Shown: positions 9,444 to 17,342 of the stretch, piece after piece
Layout: each line of letters begins with the position of its first letter
Position numbering within the stretch: the stretch's first letter is position 1
Made by a program: the position numbers and the translations under genes
Source of the DNA: Sphingobacterium multivorum
GTDB lineage: Bacteria; Bacteroidota; Bacteroidia; Sphingobacteriales; Sphingobacteriaceae
Direction of reading: 5' to 3'
Assembly (NCBI RefSeq): GCF_039511225.1
Contig: NZ_CP154261.1
Location: 1,240,001-1,304,000 of the forward strand
Length of the DNA: 64,000 nucleotides
Notes under the pieces: model-generated
Told to the model about the DNA's origin: nothing
The model's database searches: none
What the model saw: the letters and a program-made list of their open reading frames with translations, nothing else

Positions 9444-11141
9444 ATGTCAATACAGTTTGAAATGTTAAAAGAACAATCTTCAATAATCAAAGTTATTGGG
9501 GTTGGTGGTGGTGGCGGCAATGCCGTAAACCACATGTATAAACAAGGAATTAGTGGGGTAGATTTTATCGTGTGTAATACTGATGCGCAAGCATTGGAAT
9601 TGAGCCCGATCCCAAATAAAGTTCAATTGGGGATAAGTCTGACCGAAGGAATGGGGGCAGGAGCAGATCCTGATGTAGGTGAAAATTCAGCGATCGAAAG
9701 TATTGAAGATATCAAACGTATGTTGGGTACCAATACCAAGATGTTGTTTATTACAGCTGGTATGGGCGGTGGAACTGGTACTGGTGCTAGTCCAGTATTG
9801 GCGAAAGCTGCCAAAGAATTGGGTATTTTAACTGTTGCGATTGTAACTACACCCTTTACGTTTGAAGGTAAACGCCGTCGTTCACAGGCGGAAGAAGGTT
9901 TATCTGAGTTACGTAAATATGTAGATTCTTATCTTGTGATTTCAAATGACCGCCTTCGTGAGATTTTTGGTAATTTGACGATGACTGCGGCTTTTGCAAA
10001 AGCCGATGATATATTGACTACCGCGGCAAAAGGTATCGCCGAAATTATAACTATCCCTGGTTATGTAAACGTCGATTTTAAAGATGTTCGCACTGTTATG
10101 AACGATAGTGGTGTTGCCATTATGGGGAATGCTGTTGCCGAAGGTGAAGATCGTGCATTACGTGCAGTGGAAGGTGCCTTAGCTTCTCCATTGTTGAAAG
10201 ATAATGAGATTGAAGGTGCTCGCTATATTTTATTGAATATTACTTCTGGAACGAAAGAAGTAACTATGGATGAAGTTGCGATCATTACGGATTACATTCA
10301 GGAAAAAGCTGGTTTGTCAGCAGATTTAATCTGGGGTAACTGTATTGATGAGAATTTTGAAGACGAATTGTCAGTAACAATTATTGCCACTGGTTTTCAA
10401 ACATCTGAAGAACGTGATAAAGAACGTGAAAATACAAAGGTGTCTATGCCCTTAACTGCTGAACCGGCTAATTCTTTTATCAAACCTGTTTCTCAGGTAG
10501 CGCCAAGAGAAGTTCCTGCTACGAATAGTTTCGTAACTCCGGTTCAACGTGTGGATACACCAGCACCTTCTACAAATACTTCTACTCCAAATAATTTGCA
10601 ATCTGACTTGTTCACTTCTCCCAGAAATGCGGTACAACAACAGGTAGCTGTTGAGGAACCACAAGTAATACGTCATGATTTGGGCTTTGATGGTGGTTAT
10701 GAAGAGGAAACTTCATTTGGAGATAGTGATTTTCAATTGAAAACCTCACCGTCAGTGTTTCAATTCCAGATGCCAACAGTGTTTGATTCTTACACAGCTC
10801 CTTCTGCGTCAGGATATGAGGAGAAACCTACATTTTCATCAAGTACAACAAATGAGCAAGTAGAAGTCCCTCAGGTAGAAGAAGAGCAAGTTTCGTTTGA
10901 AGATCAGCTGGTTCGTACAAAAGAACGCATCTTGCGTCTTAAAGAATTGAGCATGAAACTAAAATCTTCTAATGGTCTACATGAGTTGGAAAACGAGCCT
11001 GCTTATAAGCGGAAACAAATGTCATTGGAAGATACACCGCATTCTTCACAATCTCAGGTGTCTCGTTTTACACTTTCCTTTGAAGACGGAAATACTGAAA
11101 TTAGACCGAACAATTCTTTTCTACATGATAATGTAGACTAA
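9444..11141 (+). CDS. ftsZ: Cell division GTPase FtsZ
   Basis: Tubulin-like GTPase that forms the Z ring. The nucleotide site is intact: GVGGGGGNAVNHM near residue 20, GMGGGTGTGASPV near 108, and the T7 loop NVDFKDVRTVM near 210. The conserved core ends near 325; about 240 residues of low-complexity, Pro/Ser/Thr/Glu-rich linker follow, making the protein (565 residues) much longer than the ~380 of E. coli. A PAYKRK segment near 517 resembles the C-terminal peptide seen in the phylum, yet about 45 residues follow it. A strong terminator lies 20 bp after the stop. Confidence 0.97.
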   Translation: MSIQFEMLKEQSSIIKVIGVGGGGGNAVNHMYKQGISGVDFIVCNTDAQALELSPIPNKVQLGISLTEGMGAGADPDVGENSAIESIEDIKRMLGTNTKMLFITAGMGGGTGTGASPVLAKAAKELGILTVAIVTTPFTFEGKRRRSQAEEGLSELRKYVDSYLVISNDRLREIFGNLTMTAAFAKADDILTTAAKGIAEIITIPGYVNVDFKDVRTVMNDSGVAIMGNAVAEGEDRALRAVEGALASPLLKDNEIEGARYILLNITSGTKEVTMDEVAIITDYIQEKAGLSADLIWGNCIDENFEDELSVTIIATGFQTSEERDKERENTKVSMPLTAEPANSFIKPVSQVAPREVPATNSFVTPVQRVDTPAPSTNTSTPNNLQSDLFTSPRNAVQQQVAVEEPQVIRHDLGFDGGYEEETSFGDSDFQLKTSPSVFQFQMPTVFDSYTAPSASGYEEKPTFSSSTTNEQVEVPQVEEEQVSFEDQLVRTKERILRLKELSMKLKSSNGLHELENEPAYKRKQMSLEDTPHSSQSQVSRFTLSFEDGNTEIRPNNSFLHDNVD

Positions 11142-11161
11142 TTGATTCACCATAAAATGAC

Positions 11162-11190
11162 AAAAAGCCATCCAATCGGATGGCTTTTTT
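11162..11190 (+). terminator. Intrinsic terminator after ftsZ
   Basis: AAAAAGCCATCC / GGATGGCTTTTT hairpin with an AATC loop and a T run. It closes the murE-ftsZ transcript. Confidence 0.9.
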
Positions 11191-11229
11191 AGTATCTTTA
11201 AATACCGAAATAAGACAATTATACAAGCT

Positions 11230-12372
11230 ATGACGACAAAATTAAATAACCCTGTATGGGTAATGAGTTCTGCATTTGATAAATTATCCTTACCAGAGTT
11301 GATTCAGACGACCAAAAGAATCGGAGCAGGGGGGATAGACCTTTGTGTGTTTAGAAAAGATGGGACCCGTGAAGATCATACCGCAACGCATTTGGATTAT
11401 GATGATTTTACTCCTGCAAAAGCGAGGGAAATCATTGAGCTGTTCAATCAGGCTGATTTAAAACTTTCGCTTGGTGCTTTTGAAAATATGATTGGCGGAG
11501 ATCCTGAGCAACGAGTGAAGAATCAAAATCATTTATTGAAATTGATCCGTATTGCACATTTGCTGGGAGGTGATACAAATAACGTTAAGGTAGGGACATT
11601 TGTGGGGTACAATCATGAATTGGGCAATCAAATTGATGGATTTCAGAAAAATCTTGAAGAATACAAGCGTGTATTTGCGCCCATTGTTAATTATGCAGAG
11701 AGTTTAGGTGTAACGATCCTTTATGAGAACTGCCCAATGGAAGGATGGCGCTCATCACGTTATAGCTCTACCTATAACAATCTTCCAGCAGTGCTTGCTG
11801 CTCGTAAATTAATGTATGCGATGATACCAAGTAAGGCTCATGGTGAGATCTATGATCCTTCACATGATGTCTGGCAAAATACAAACCCCATAGACGTTAT
11901 TCGTAATACGGACATCACGCGCTTACAACGTATACATGTGAAGACTACGCGTAATCTACAGACTGCTGCACGTATTGATTGGGGTGGTATGTATCCCATG
12001 CAGCATGTTGACGCCGAATTGGCTAAAAAAGCGAATGTAAGTATACCGGGCCACGACTGGGATAGACATCATTACGAAGCTATGTTGCCAGGCTTTGGCG
12101 GATCTGACAGTATGGATTGGCGCGGGTTTGTTGACTTATTGCAAGAACGTGGTTTCAGTGGACCTTTTGAGATTGAAAATGAAGCTAAAAATTCGAAAGA
12201 CACGGGTGATTTTTCTGCAACGGTTCAAGGCTTTACAACCTGTCTTAACTTTTTGGCACCGATGTTATGGGATTTAGAAGCAGAGGTGGGGTATTCTTAT
12301 AAGAAATCTCAACCTTTAAAAGACCTGAACGTAAAAGATGTTCCTGTTGTTACGATGGATGAGTTAATTTAG
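11230..12372 (+). CDS. Sugar isomerase/epimerase-type TIM-barrel protein
   Basis: The 380-residue protein has the features of the xylose-isomerase-like TIM barrel (AP endonuclease 2 family): an early GAGGIDLCVF strand, ILYENCPMEGW near 160 with a candidate metal-binding glutamate, YDPSHDVWQ near 215, RIHVKTTR near 242 and PFEIENEA near 315. Such proteins isomerise or epimerise sugars or inositol derivatives; the substrate cannot be read here. There is no signal peptide, so it is probably cytoplasmic. It stands alone between the ftsZ terminator and a terminator hairpin shared with the convergent response regulator. Confidence 0.75.
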   Translation: MTTKLNNPVWVMSSAFDKLSLPELIQTTKRIGAGGIDLCVFRKDGTREDHTATHLDYDDFTPAKAREIIELFNQADLKLSLGAFENMIGGDPEQRVKNQNHLLKLIRIAHLLGGDTNNVKVGTFVGYNHELGNQIDGFQKNLEEYKRVFAPIVNYAESLGVTILYENCPMEGWRSSRYSSTYNNLPAVLAARKLMYAMIPSKAHGEIYDPSHDVWQNTNPIDVIRNTDITRLQRIHVKTTRNLQTAARIDWGGMYPMQHVDAELAKKANVSIPGHDWDRHHYEAMLPGFGGSDSMDWRGFVDLLQERGFSGPFEIENEAKNSKDTGDFSATVQGFTTCLNFLAPMLWDLEAEVGYSYKKSQPLKDLNVKDVPVVTMDELI

Positions 12373-12381
12373 TATGATAAA

Positions 12382-12421
12382 AATACACTCCAACAAAAAT
12401 GACTAGTTGTTGGAGTGTATT
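12382..12421. terminator. Bidirectional terminator reaching into the response-regulator 3' end
   Basis: A perfect 14-bp stem (12382-12395 / 12408-12421) with a 12-nt loop separates the convergent isomerase and regulator genes. The stop codon of the regulator is in the loop, so its last codons form one arm. Confidence 0.8.
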
Positions 12422-13044
12422 CTAAAAAGTTCGATAAGTTCTGGAATATTAGAAACATTGAGCTTTTCAAAGATTCTGCTTTTATATGTGCTCACTGTCG
12501 AAGGGCTTAACTCCAACAAGCTGGATACTTCAATAATGCCCAGTCCCTTTATCAATTGCTTGGCAACGTCCACCTCTCTATTTGACAAACGTGCCAACGG
12601 ATTTAGTTTCGTCAGTTCAGACTTGCTCTGCGTCAATTTTTGAATGTATAAGTCCTGTACATTGCTCGACATGTACTTCCCTCTATCCTGAATAGCCAAA
12701 ATAGCATTGGAAAGTTCAGCCATTGCTGTTGTTTTATTGAGATACCCTACTGCTCCGGCTTCGATATAACGTAAAGCGTAAAGTGATTCGTCATAAGATG
12801 AGAAAATCAAAATTTTAACGCTTGGTCGAATTTGAAGGATTTCCTCCACGACACGTATATTATTTCCTCCCGGCATATTAATGTCCAATAATAATAGGTC
12901 GAAATCCTCTACCTTTATTTTTTCAAGAACCTCGTCAAAGGTTTCAGCTTGGAATATTTCTGCTTTTTGAAGAGTTTCTTTAATAATAACGGAGGCTCCT
13001 AATCGTACAATGCCGTGGTCGTCTGCTATAAGAATCTTTTTCAT
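12403..13044 (-). CDS. NarL/FixJ-type response regulator
   Basis: Cytoplasmic two-component regulator of 213 residues. The receiver domain has acidic residues D8-D9, phosphoacceptor D54 (LLLDINMP) and K104; the C-terminal LuxR-type helix-turn-helix spans about 148-210 (LSNREVDVAKQLIKGLG, SPSTVSTYKSRIFEKL). No sensor kinase lies next to it, so the partner and target genes are unknown; it is an orphan in this window. It is transcribed toward the isomerase and shares a terminator with it. Confidence 0.9.
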   Translation of the reverse strand: MKKILIADDHGIVRLGASVIIKETLQKAEIFQAETFDEVLEKIKVEDFDLLLLDINMPGGNNIRVVEEILQIRPSVKILIFSSYDESLYALRYIEAGAVGYLNKTTAMAELSNAILAIQDRGKYMSSNVQDLYIQKLTQSKSELTKLNPLARLSNREVDVAKQLIKGLGIIEVSSLLELSPSTVSTYKSRIFEKLNVSNIPELIELFRIHSNN

Positions 13045-13284
13045 AGATACGCTATCTGATGCTTGGCTTTAATTACTGTATGAAATAAAGTACTAACAAT
13101 ATACAATATATCTTGATATTTTACTAGTTAACGGCCAAATATAAGAAATTAAGTTAACAAAAATTAGTGGAGTACGGGGTACACGTCTTTTTTATAAAAT
13201 AGGGCAAAAGCTAGAAAATAGCGCACAATATGAGTTTAACGATAAAAAATTAGCATATTTTAATTAGATTTATGTGACAATTAT

Positions 13285-13292
13285 TAGTTTTG
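13285..13292 (+). promoter_or_regulatory. Promoter -7 box of mscL
   Basis: TAGTTTTG fits the Bacteroidota -7 element TAnnTTTG, 29 bp before the mscL ATG. No TTG is seen 20 bp upstream. Short inverted TGACAA/TTGTCA arms (13275-13280, 13290-13295) flank and overlap the box. Confidence 0.45.
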
Positions 13293-13321
13293 TCATAATT
13301 CATGGACTAAAAAATTTAAAT

Positions 13322-13729
13322 ATGGGATTTTTAAAAGAGTTTAAAGAGTTTGCAATGCGCGGCAGCGTGGTTGATCTAGCTGTCGGTGTTGTCATCGGTG
13401 GAGCTTTTGGTAAAATTGTTACCTCATTGGTTGATGATATTATCATGCCGCCCATTGGTTATTTAACAGGTGGCGTTGATTTTTCATCCAAGAAATTGAT
13501 CTTGAAAGCTGCTGATGAAGCTACTAAACAAGCTGAAGTATCTATTAATTATGGAAACTTTATTAATGTAGTTATACAATTTTTAATTGTAGCATTCTGT
13601 ATTTTTTGTGTTATTAAGGCATTAAATTCATTGAAACGTAAAGAGGAAGCAGCTCCGGCGGCACCGGCAGCACCGACGAAAGAGGAAACACTTTTGACTG
13701 AGATCAGAGATATCCTGAAAAATAAATAG
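13322..13729 (+). CDS. mscL: Large-conductance mechanosensitive channel MscL
   Basis: Inner-membrane pentameric channel that opens at high membrane tension during hypo-osmotic shock. The N-terminal amphipathic helix and TM1 are typical ([21 protein letters not shown]), as is the loop [19 protein letters not shown]2 covers about 80-102 and a short C-terminal helix follows an Ala/Pro linker. The ATG at 13322 gives the canonical N-terminus and 135 residues; the frame is open 16 codons further up without resemblance. It is a single-gene unit with its own promoter and terminator. Confidence 0.96.
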   Translation: MGFLKEFKEFAMRGSVVDLAVGVVIGGAFGKIVTSLVDDIIMPPIGYLTGGVDFSSKKLILKAADEATKQAEVSINYGNFINVVIQFLIVAFCIFCVIKALNSLKRKEEAAPAAPAAPTKEETLLTEIRDILKNK

Positions 13730-13753
13730 GGTAGGATAGATACTGCATTTTAT

Positions 13754-13788
13754 AAAAATCAGTACAGTCAAGCTGTGCTGATTTTTAT
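13754..13788 (+). terminator. Terminator after mscL
   Basis: AAAAATCAGTACAG / CTGTGCTGATTTTT hairpin with one T-G pair and flanking T run. Confidence 0.85.
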
Positions 13789-13878
13789 TTTATGGTACTT
13801 GGAAAATTGTTTTTTGAAGCTGTAGCTGAATAAATTAGCTTGTCCGCTTCACATTAACTTTAAATGTTCGTAATATTG

Positions 13879-13910
13879 TTTGTTTTTCTCTAAAATAAAC
13901 TTTACTTTTG
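13879..13910 (+). promoter_or_regulatory. Promoter of rpmH-rnpA operon
   Basis: TTTG at 13879-13882, 20-bp spacer, TACTTTTG at 13903-13910: a full Bacteroidota consensus promoter. The expected transcription start near 13915 leaves a leader of about 55 nt before rpmH. Confidence 0.8.
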
Positions 13911-13969
13911 CATTCCTCTTGGGGAGTTTTGTATTAATTGAAGTAAGAACAAATTAGCATAATAGCGTC

Positions 13970-14128
13970 ATGAAAAGAACATTTCAGCCATCGCAAAGAA
14001 AAAGAAGAAACAAACACGGTTTTAGAGAGCGCATGAGCTCTGCAAACGGTAGAAGAGTATTAGCTTCACGTAGAGCTAAAGGTAGAAAACGTCTTACAGT
14101 GTCTGACGAATACCGTCACAAAGGTTAA
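13970..14128 (+). CDS. rpmH: Ribosomal protein bL34
   Basis: A 52-residue, very basic protein of the large ribosomal subunit. [18 protein letters not shown] followed by [20 protein letters not shown] is the near-invariant bL34 pattern. It precedes rnpA by 60 bp, the near-universal rpmH-rnpA pairing. Confidence 0.98.
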   Translation: MKRTFQPSQRKRRNKHGFRERMSSANGRRVLASRRAKGRKRLTVSDEYRHKG

Positions 14129-14188
14129 TCTTTGACAAGGATCGGTGGCCGCTTATAAGAGCTTTTTCTAATAAGATTAAGTCATCGT

Positions 14189-14605
14189 ATGAAAAATACA
14201 TTTACAAAAGAAGAACGGTTATGTGCGAAAAGGCGTATTGATACGCTTTTTAAAAGCGGTTCTTCTTTTGTCTTGTATCCGTTTAGAGTTGTTTTTATCT
14301 TCGAGAAAAACACTGCGGCTGACGATATCCCCTCCAGTCAGTCTATTATTTCTGTATCCAAACGTAGGTTCAAAAGAGCAGTTGATCGCAATTCGATTAA
14401 GCGAATGATGCGTGAGAGTTACCGTTTACAAAAATCGAATGATTTGATTCCATTTTTGTTGGAACATAATGTAACTTTGTATTTAGCTATTCAATATGTA
14501 GGCAAGCAAATCTTAGCGTATGATATGTTTAGTGCCGCAATGAATAAAATGCTAAAAAAATTGCAGGATGAATGTGCTGAAGCTTATTTGGAAAAAGGGG
14601 ATTAA
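14189..14605 (+). CDS. rnpA: Ribonuclease P protein component
   Basis: Basic protein cofactor of RNase P, which removes 5' leaders from pre-tRNAs. The 138-residue product has the RNR-type motif [18 protein letters not shown] near residues 67-85 and an N-terminal [18 protein letters not shown] segment. It follows rpmH and its last 38 bases overlap the proposed yidD start, so the three genes are probably co-transcribed. Confidence 0.96.
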   Translation: MKNTFTKEERLCAKRRIDTLFKSGSSFVLYPFRVVFIFEKNTAADDIPSSQSIISVSKRRFKRAVDRNSIKRMMRESYRLQKSNDLIPFLLEHNVTLYLAIQYVGKQILAYDMFSAAMNKMLKKLQDECAEAYLEKGD

Positions 14606-14822
14606 GCCCCTGTTTAGTTTTATTTTCTTGGCTATTATCCGTTTCTACCAAGTTTTTATCTCACCATTTTTAGGCGCCAATTGTAGATACACGCCTACCT
14701 GTTCTCAGTACGGGAAGGACGCCATTCTGAAATATGGTCCTTTTAAAGGTGGATGGATGGCTTTGAAACGAATCGCACGTTGTAACCCCTGGGGTGGGCA
14801 CGGACATGATCCTGTGCCTTGA
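14568..14822 (+). CDS. yidD: Membrane protein insertion efficiency factor YidD
   Basis: Small membrane-associated protein (84 residues) that assists YidC-dependent insertion. The core [30 protein letters not shown], the [13 protein letters not shown] motif and the terminal GHDPVP are diagnostic. The ATG at 14568 overlaps rnpA by 38 bp; it supplies the amphipathic N-terminal segment expected for the family, so it is kept, though a shorter start cannot be excluded. yidC itself is not next to it. Confidence 0.94.
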   Translation: MNVLKLIWKKGIKPLFSFIFLAIIRFYQVFISPFLGANCRYTPTCSQYGKDAILKYGPFKGGWMALKRIARCNPWGGHGHDPVP

Positions 14823-14830
14823 TTTCAATA

Positions 14831-15544
14831 ATGACGATGAATAATTTAATTTTACAAATTGATACTTCAACCACGATTTGCTCGGTTGCTTTGAGTGAAA
14901 ATGGTCAAACGCTACGGGTTATCGATCTCGATGAACCTAATGCTCATGCGGCTAAATTGACTATTTTGATCGCGGAAGTCCTTAAACAGACAAACCGAAC
15001 GATGCAGGATTTAAGTGCTGTAGCGGTGAGCATGGGACCGGGCTCTTATACTGGTTTACGAATAGGGGTATCTACGGCTAAAGGTCTCTGTTATGCGTTA
15101 GATATACCTTTAATCGCTATTAATACGTTAGAAGCGTTGTTTCTAGGGTATAAGGGACAATTTGGTTCAACAGCAGGTGATGCTTATCTTCCTATGATCG
15201 ATGCCCGCCGTATGGAAGTGTATACGGCAGTTTATGACCATAATGCTGCATTGGTGAAAGCGACATCAGCAGAAATTATCGATGTCGATTATTTCAATGA
15301 ATTATTACAGAACTACCATCGTGTCCATTTATTTGGTTCGGGAGCCGATAAATTCGAAGATTTGTTCAGCGCATCGGATCGGGTGAATGTGCTTAGCGGG
15401 TTTAATGTTTCCGCAACTTTTCTATCGACGTTGGCCTTTGATAAATTTCAGCGGCAAGAGTTTGAGGATGTTGCGTATTTTGAGCCATTCTATCTTAAAG
15501 ATTTTGTGGTTACCACGGCAAAGAAAAAGGTTGGCTTATTATAG
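14831..15544 (+). CDS. tsaB: tRNA threonylcarbamoyladenosine biosynthesis protein TsaB
   Basis: ASKHA-fold partner of TsaD in forming t6A at tRNA position 37. ILQIDTSTTICSVAL, the SMGPGSYTGLRIGVSTAKGLCYAL segment and MIDARRMEVYTAVY are characteristic. Length about 237 residues; ATGs at 14831 and 14837 are both possible, whereas an in-frame TTG at 14819 would overlap yidD. The 3' end overlaps the convergent corA by 6 bp inside a terminator hairpin. MtaB at 36994, which methylthiolates t6A, is encoded in the same window. Confidence 0.95.
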   Translation: MTMNNLILQIDTSTTICSVALSENGQTLRVIDLDEPNAHAAKLTILIAEVLKQTNRTMQDLSAVAVSMGPGSYTGLRIGVSTAKGLCYALDIPLIAINTLEALFLGYKGQFGSTAGDAYLPMIDARRMEVYTAVYDHNAALVKATSAEIIDVDYFNELLQNYHRVHLFGSGADKFEDLFSASDRVNVLSGFNVSATFLSTLAFDKFQRQEFEDVAYFEPFYLKDFVVTTAKKKVGLL

Positions 15545-15554
15545 CCAACCTTTT
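15525..15554. terminator. Bidirectional terminator formed by overlapping tsaB and corA ends
   Basis: A perfect 12-bp stem (15525-15536 / 15543-15554) with loop TATTAT. Both stop codons fall in or at the loop (TAG at 15542-15544 on +, TAA at 15541-15539 on -) and the arms encode the last codons of both proteins; A and T runs flank each side. Confidence 0.8.
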
Positions 15555-16444
15555 CTTTTGAACCACAGATAAATGGCAAGGGATATGGCGACCATGATCC
15601 CCATGGCCACTGGATATCCATAGTACCATTCCAGTTCGGGCATATTTTTGAAATTCATTCCATAAATTCCTGCCACAAAAGTGATGGGCATAAAAAATAC
15701 GGAGAAAATTGTCAGGATACGCATAATCTCATTGGTGTGATTAGATGAGATGTTGAAATACACATTAAGCAGTTGAGCTACATTTTCCGATAAGTTTTCG
15801 TACAAGGTTGATGTCCGGACCTGCAGGTCTTTTAAATCCCGGGTATAGACATCTTTTTTTGACGAAGAATGGAAATGCTCGACGACCTCCCTGTAGAGAA
15901 AGATGACCTTTCGCGCAACATCAATCTGCCTTTTGATAAAATAAAGATTTTTCAGTATCGGCTGTTGTTTCATGCGTTTGAGGAATATCAATTCTTCGTA
16001 AGCATCGATTCGTGTTGAAAGTTGTTCTAACGTTTGGCTAAAGGTAAATACAGCCGCAGTCGTGATAAATACAGCCAGTTTACGACTATTTTTTGTCTTG
16101 ATAGACGTGAATTCAATATTTTTAAGTTTTTCTAAAAACTCGATGCGACGTTTGTGTACCGTAATCACAAAATCACTTCCATAGAAGATGGTCAGGCGAT
16201 CGGTGATTTCTCCGATACTGTCTGAATTTTCTTTAAAATTGTCCGACATGACACGAAGAATGACAAAAGTATAATTCTCAAATTCTTCAATTTTAGGTAG
16301 ATGTTCTGGTTCTTTGGAATCCTTGATCGATGCTTCATTCAAATTGAAGCGCTCTTTGATGAAGGCGAAGTCTTCTGAGGTTGGCTCAGCTATATCTATC
16401 CATTCGTAGTTCGCGATTTCTTTTTCAACAATCGTTCTGACCAT
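15539..16444 (-). CDS. corA: CorA family divalent metal ion transporter
   Basis: Pentameric inner-membrane channel for Mg2+ (or Co2+/Ni2+). About 240 residues form the cytoplasmic funnel with long helices, followed by two membrane helices at roughly 240-262 and 273-293; the selectivity loop is YGMNF between them and the C-terminus is basic (WFKRKGWL). Length 301 is normal. It converges on tsaB. The ion specificity cannot be told from sequence. Confidence 0.92.
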   Translation of the reverse strand: MVRTIVEKEIANYEWIDIAEPTSEDFAFIKERFNLNEASIKDSKEPEHLPKIEEFENYTFVILRVMSDNFKENSDSIGEITDRLTIFYGSDFVITVHKRRIEFLEKLKNIEFTSIKTKNSRKLAVFITTAAVFTFSQTLEQLSTRIDAYEELIFLKRMKQQPILKNLYFIKRQIDVARKVIFLYREVVEHFHSSSKKDVYTRDLKDLQVRTSTLYENLSENVAQLLNVYFNISSNHTNEIMRILTIFSVFFMPITFVAGIYGMNFKNMPELEWYYGYPVAMGIMVAISLAIYLWFKRKGWL

Positions 16445-16483
16445 AAATCTAATTTTAGTAAGGACAAGATAAGAAAGAAAATA

Positions 16484-16516
16484 AAAAAAGCCATCAACTC
16501 AGTTGATGGCTTTCTT
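16484..16516 (-). terminator. Terminator after the Skp-like lipoprotein gene
   Basis: GCCATCAAC / GTTGATGGC stem (16490-16498, 16502-16510) with a 3-nt loop; on the - strand it ends in a T run. Confidence 0.85.
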
Positions 16517-16532
16517 AAATTAGGATGATCTT

Positions 16533-17150
16533 CTATTTATTTGAAGATTTATATTCTTCATTTAACTGTTTAATTACTTCATTCGTGATTTCCAAAGATG
16601 GGTCTGCATACAATACTGTTGGGTTGGTCTTCGAATAGGTCAGCACCAGTTTGTAGCCATTTTCAGCAGCATGTTTTTTCAGGAATTCGGTAATTTTGTT
16701 ATAAACATTGTTGAATTCTTCAGACTCGTCCTTTGCAATGGAAGAAGAAGCTGTTTGGTCTAAACGTGCAAGCTCATCTTGTTTACGCGCCAGTTTTTGT
16801 TCCGTAGCTTGTCTATCAGGAGCAGACATTGTGGCTGCATTTTTTTGATATTCGGCAACTTCGCGTTGGAAGGCAGTACTTTTAGATTGCAGATCTGTTT
16901 GTGCTTTCTTTACTTTGTTTTCAAGCTTTGACTTAATGTCCTTAAAATATTGATATTTTTCAGAAAGTGAATCCGAGTTTAAATAGACGATTTTATCTTT
17001 GTTACTTCCCTGACTTTCCTTGCTTACCGTATTAGAGTCATTTTTTGCAGGTTCGTTTGCTGTTTTTGCACCTTGATTACATGATGCAATAGTTCCAACC
17101 AATAAAAGGCCAAAGGAAACTTTCGATACAATTGAAAATATAGTATTCAT
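16533..17150 (-). CDS. OmpH/Skp-like periplasmic lipoprotein
   Basis: The 205-residue protein starts with a lipoprotein signal (GLLLVGTIASC, acylated C24) and a Asn/Ser/Lys-rich spacer. From about residue 55 it shows the OmpH/Skp layout: a first strand IVYLNSDSLSEKY, a long charged coiled coil (about 68-150), and closing strands YKLVLTYSK and VLYADPSLEITNEVI. Skp-type proteins chaperone outer-membrane proteins in the periplasm; here membrane anchoring is an addition. A TAGGTTTG box on the - strand sits 32 bp upstream. Confidence 0.85.
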   Translation of the reverse strand: MNTIFSIVSKVSFGLLLVGTIASCNQGAKTANEPAKNDSNTVSKESQGSNKDKIVYLNSDSLSEKYQYFKDIKSKLENKVKKAQTDLQSKSTAFQREVAEYQKNAATMSAPDRQATEQKLARKQDELARLDQTASSSIAKDESEEFNNVYNKITEFLKKHAAENGYKLVLTYSKTNPTVLYADPSLEITNEVIKQLNEEYKSSNK

Positions 17151-17181
17151 TTTTTTGTTATTTGCAAGTTATTACTGAAAA

Positions 17182-17189
17182 CAAACCTA
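17182..17189 (-). promoter_or_regulatory. Promoter -7 box of the Skp-like gene
   Basis: TAGGTTTG on the - strand, fitting TAnnTTTG, about 27 nt upstream of the probable leader start. No clear -33 TTG. Confidence 0.5.
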
Positions 17190-17287
17190 ACATAAAAAAA
17201 TCGAAATTCTAGTTTTTAGTATTAAAAAAGTAAAATTATCCTATGTATCATTAATTCCGAATATCGGGTCAATACTTCCTTATAGAC

Positions 17288-17318
17288 TTGATAAATCGGC
17301 CGAAATTTCGTATTTTTG
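17288..17318 (+). promoter_or_regulatory. Promoter of gyrB
   Basis: TTG at 17288-17290, 20-bp spacer, TATTTTTG at 17311-17318. It shows that an in-frame TTG at 17316 is promoter, not start codon, and supports the ATG at 17343. Confidence 0.8.
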
Positions 17319-17342
17319 AATATTACATTTAAGAGGTTTTCA

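Noticed and set aside
17316..17342. TTG start for gyrB nine codons upstream
   Set aside because: The TTG is part of the TATTTTTG promoter box; the ATG at 17343 gives the expected N-terminus.
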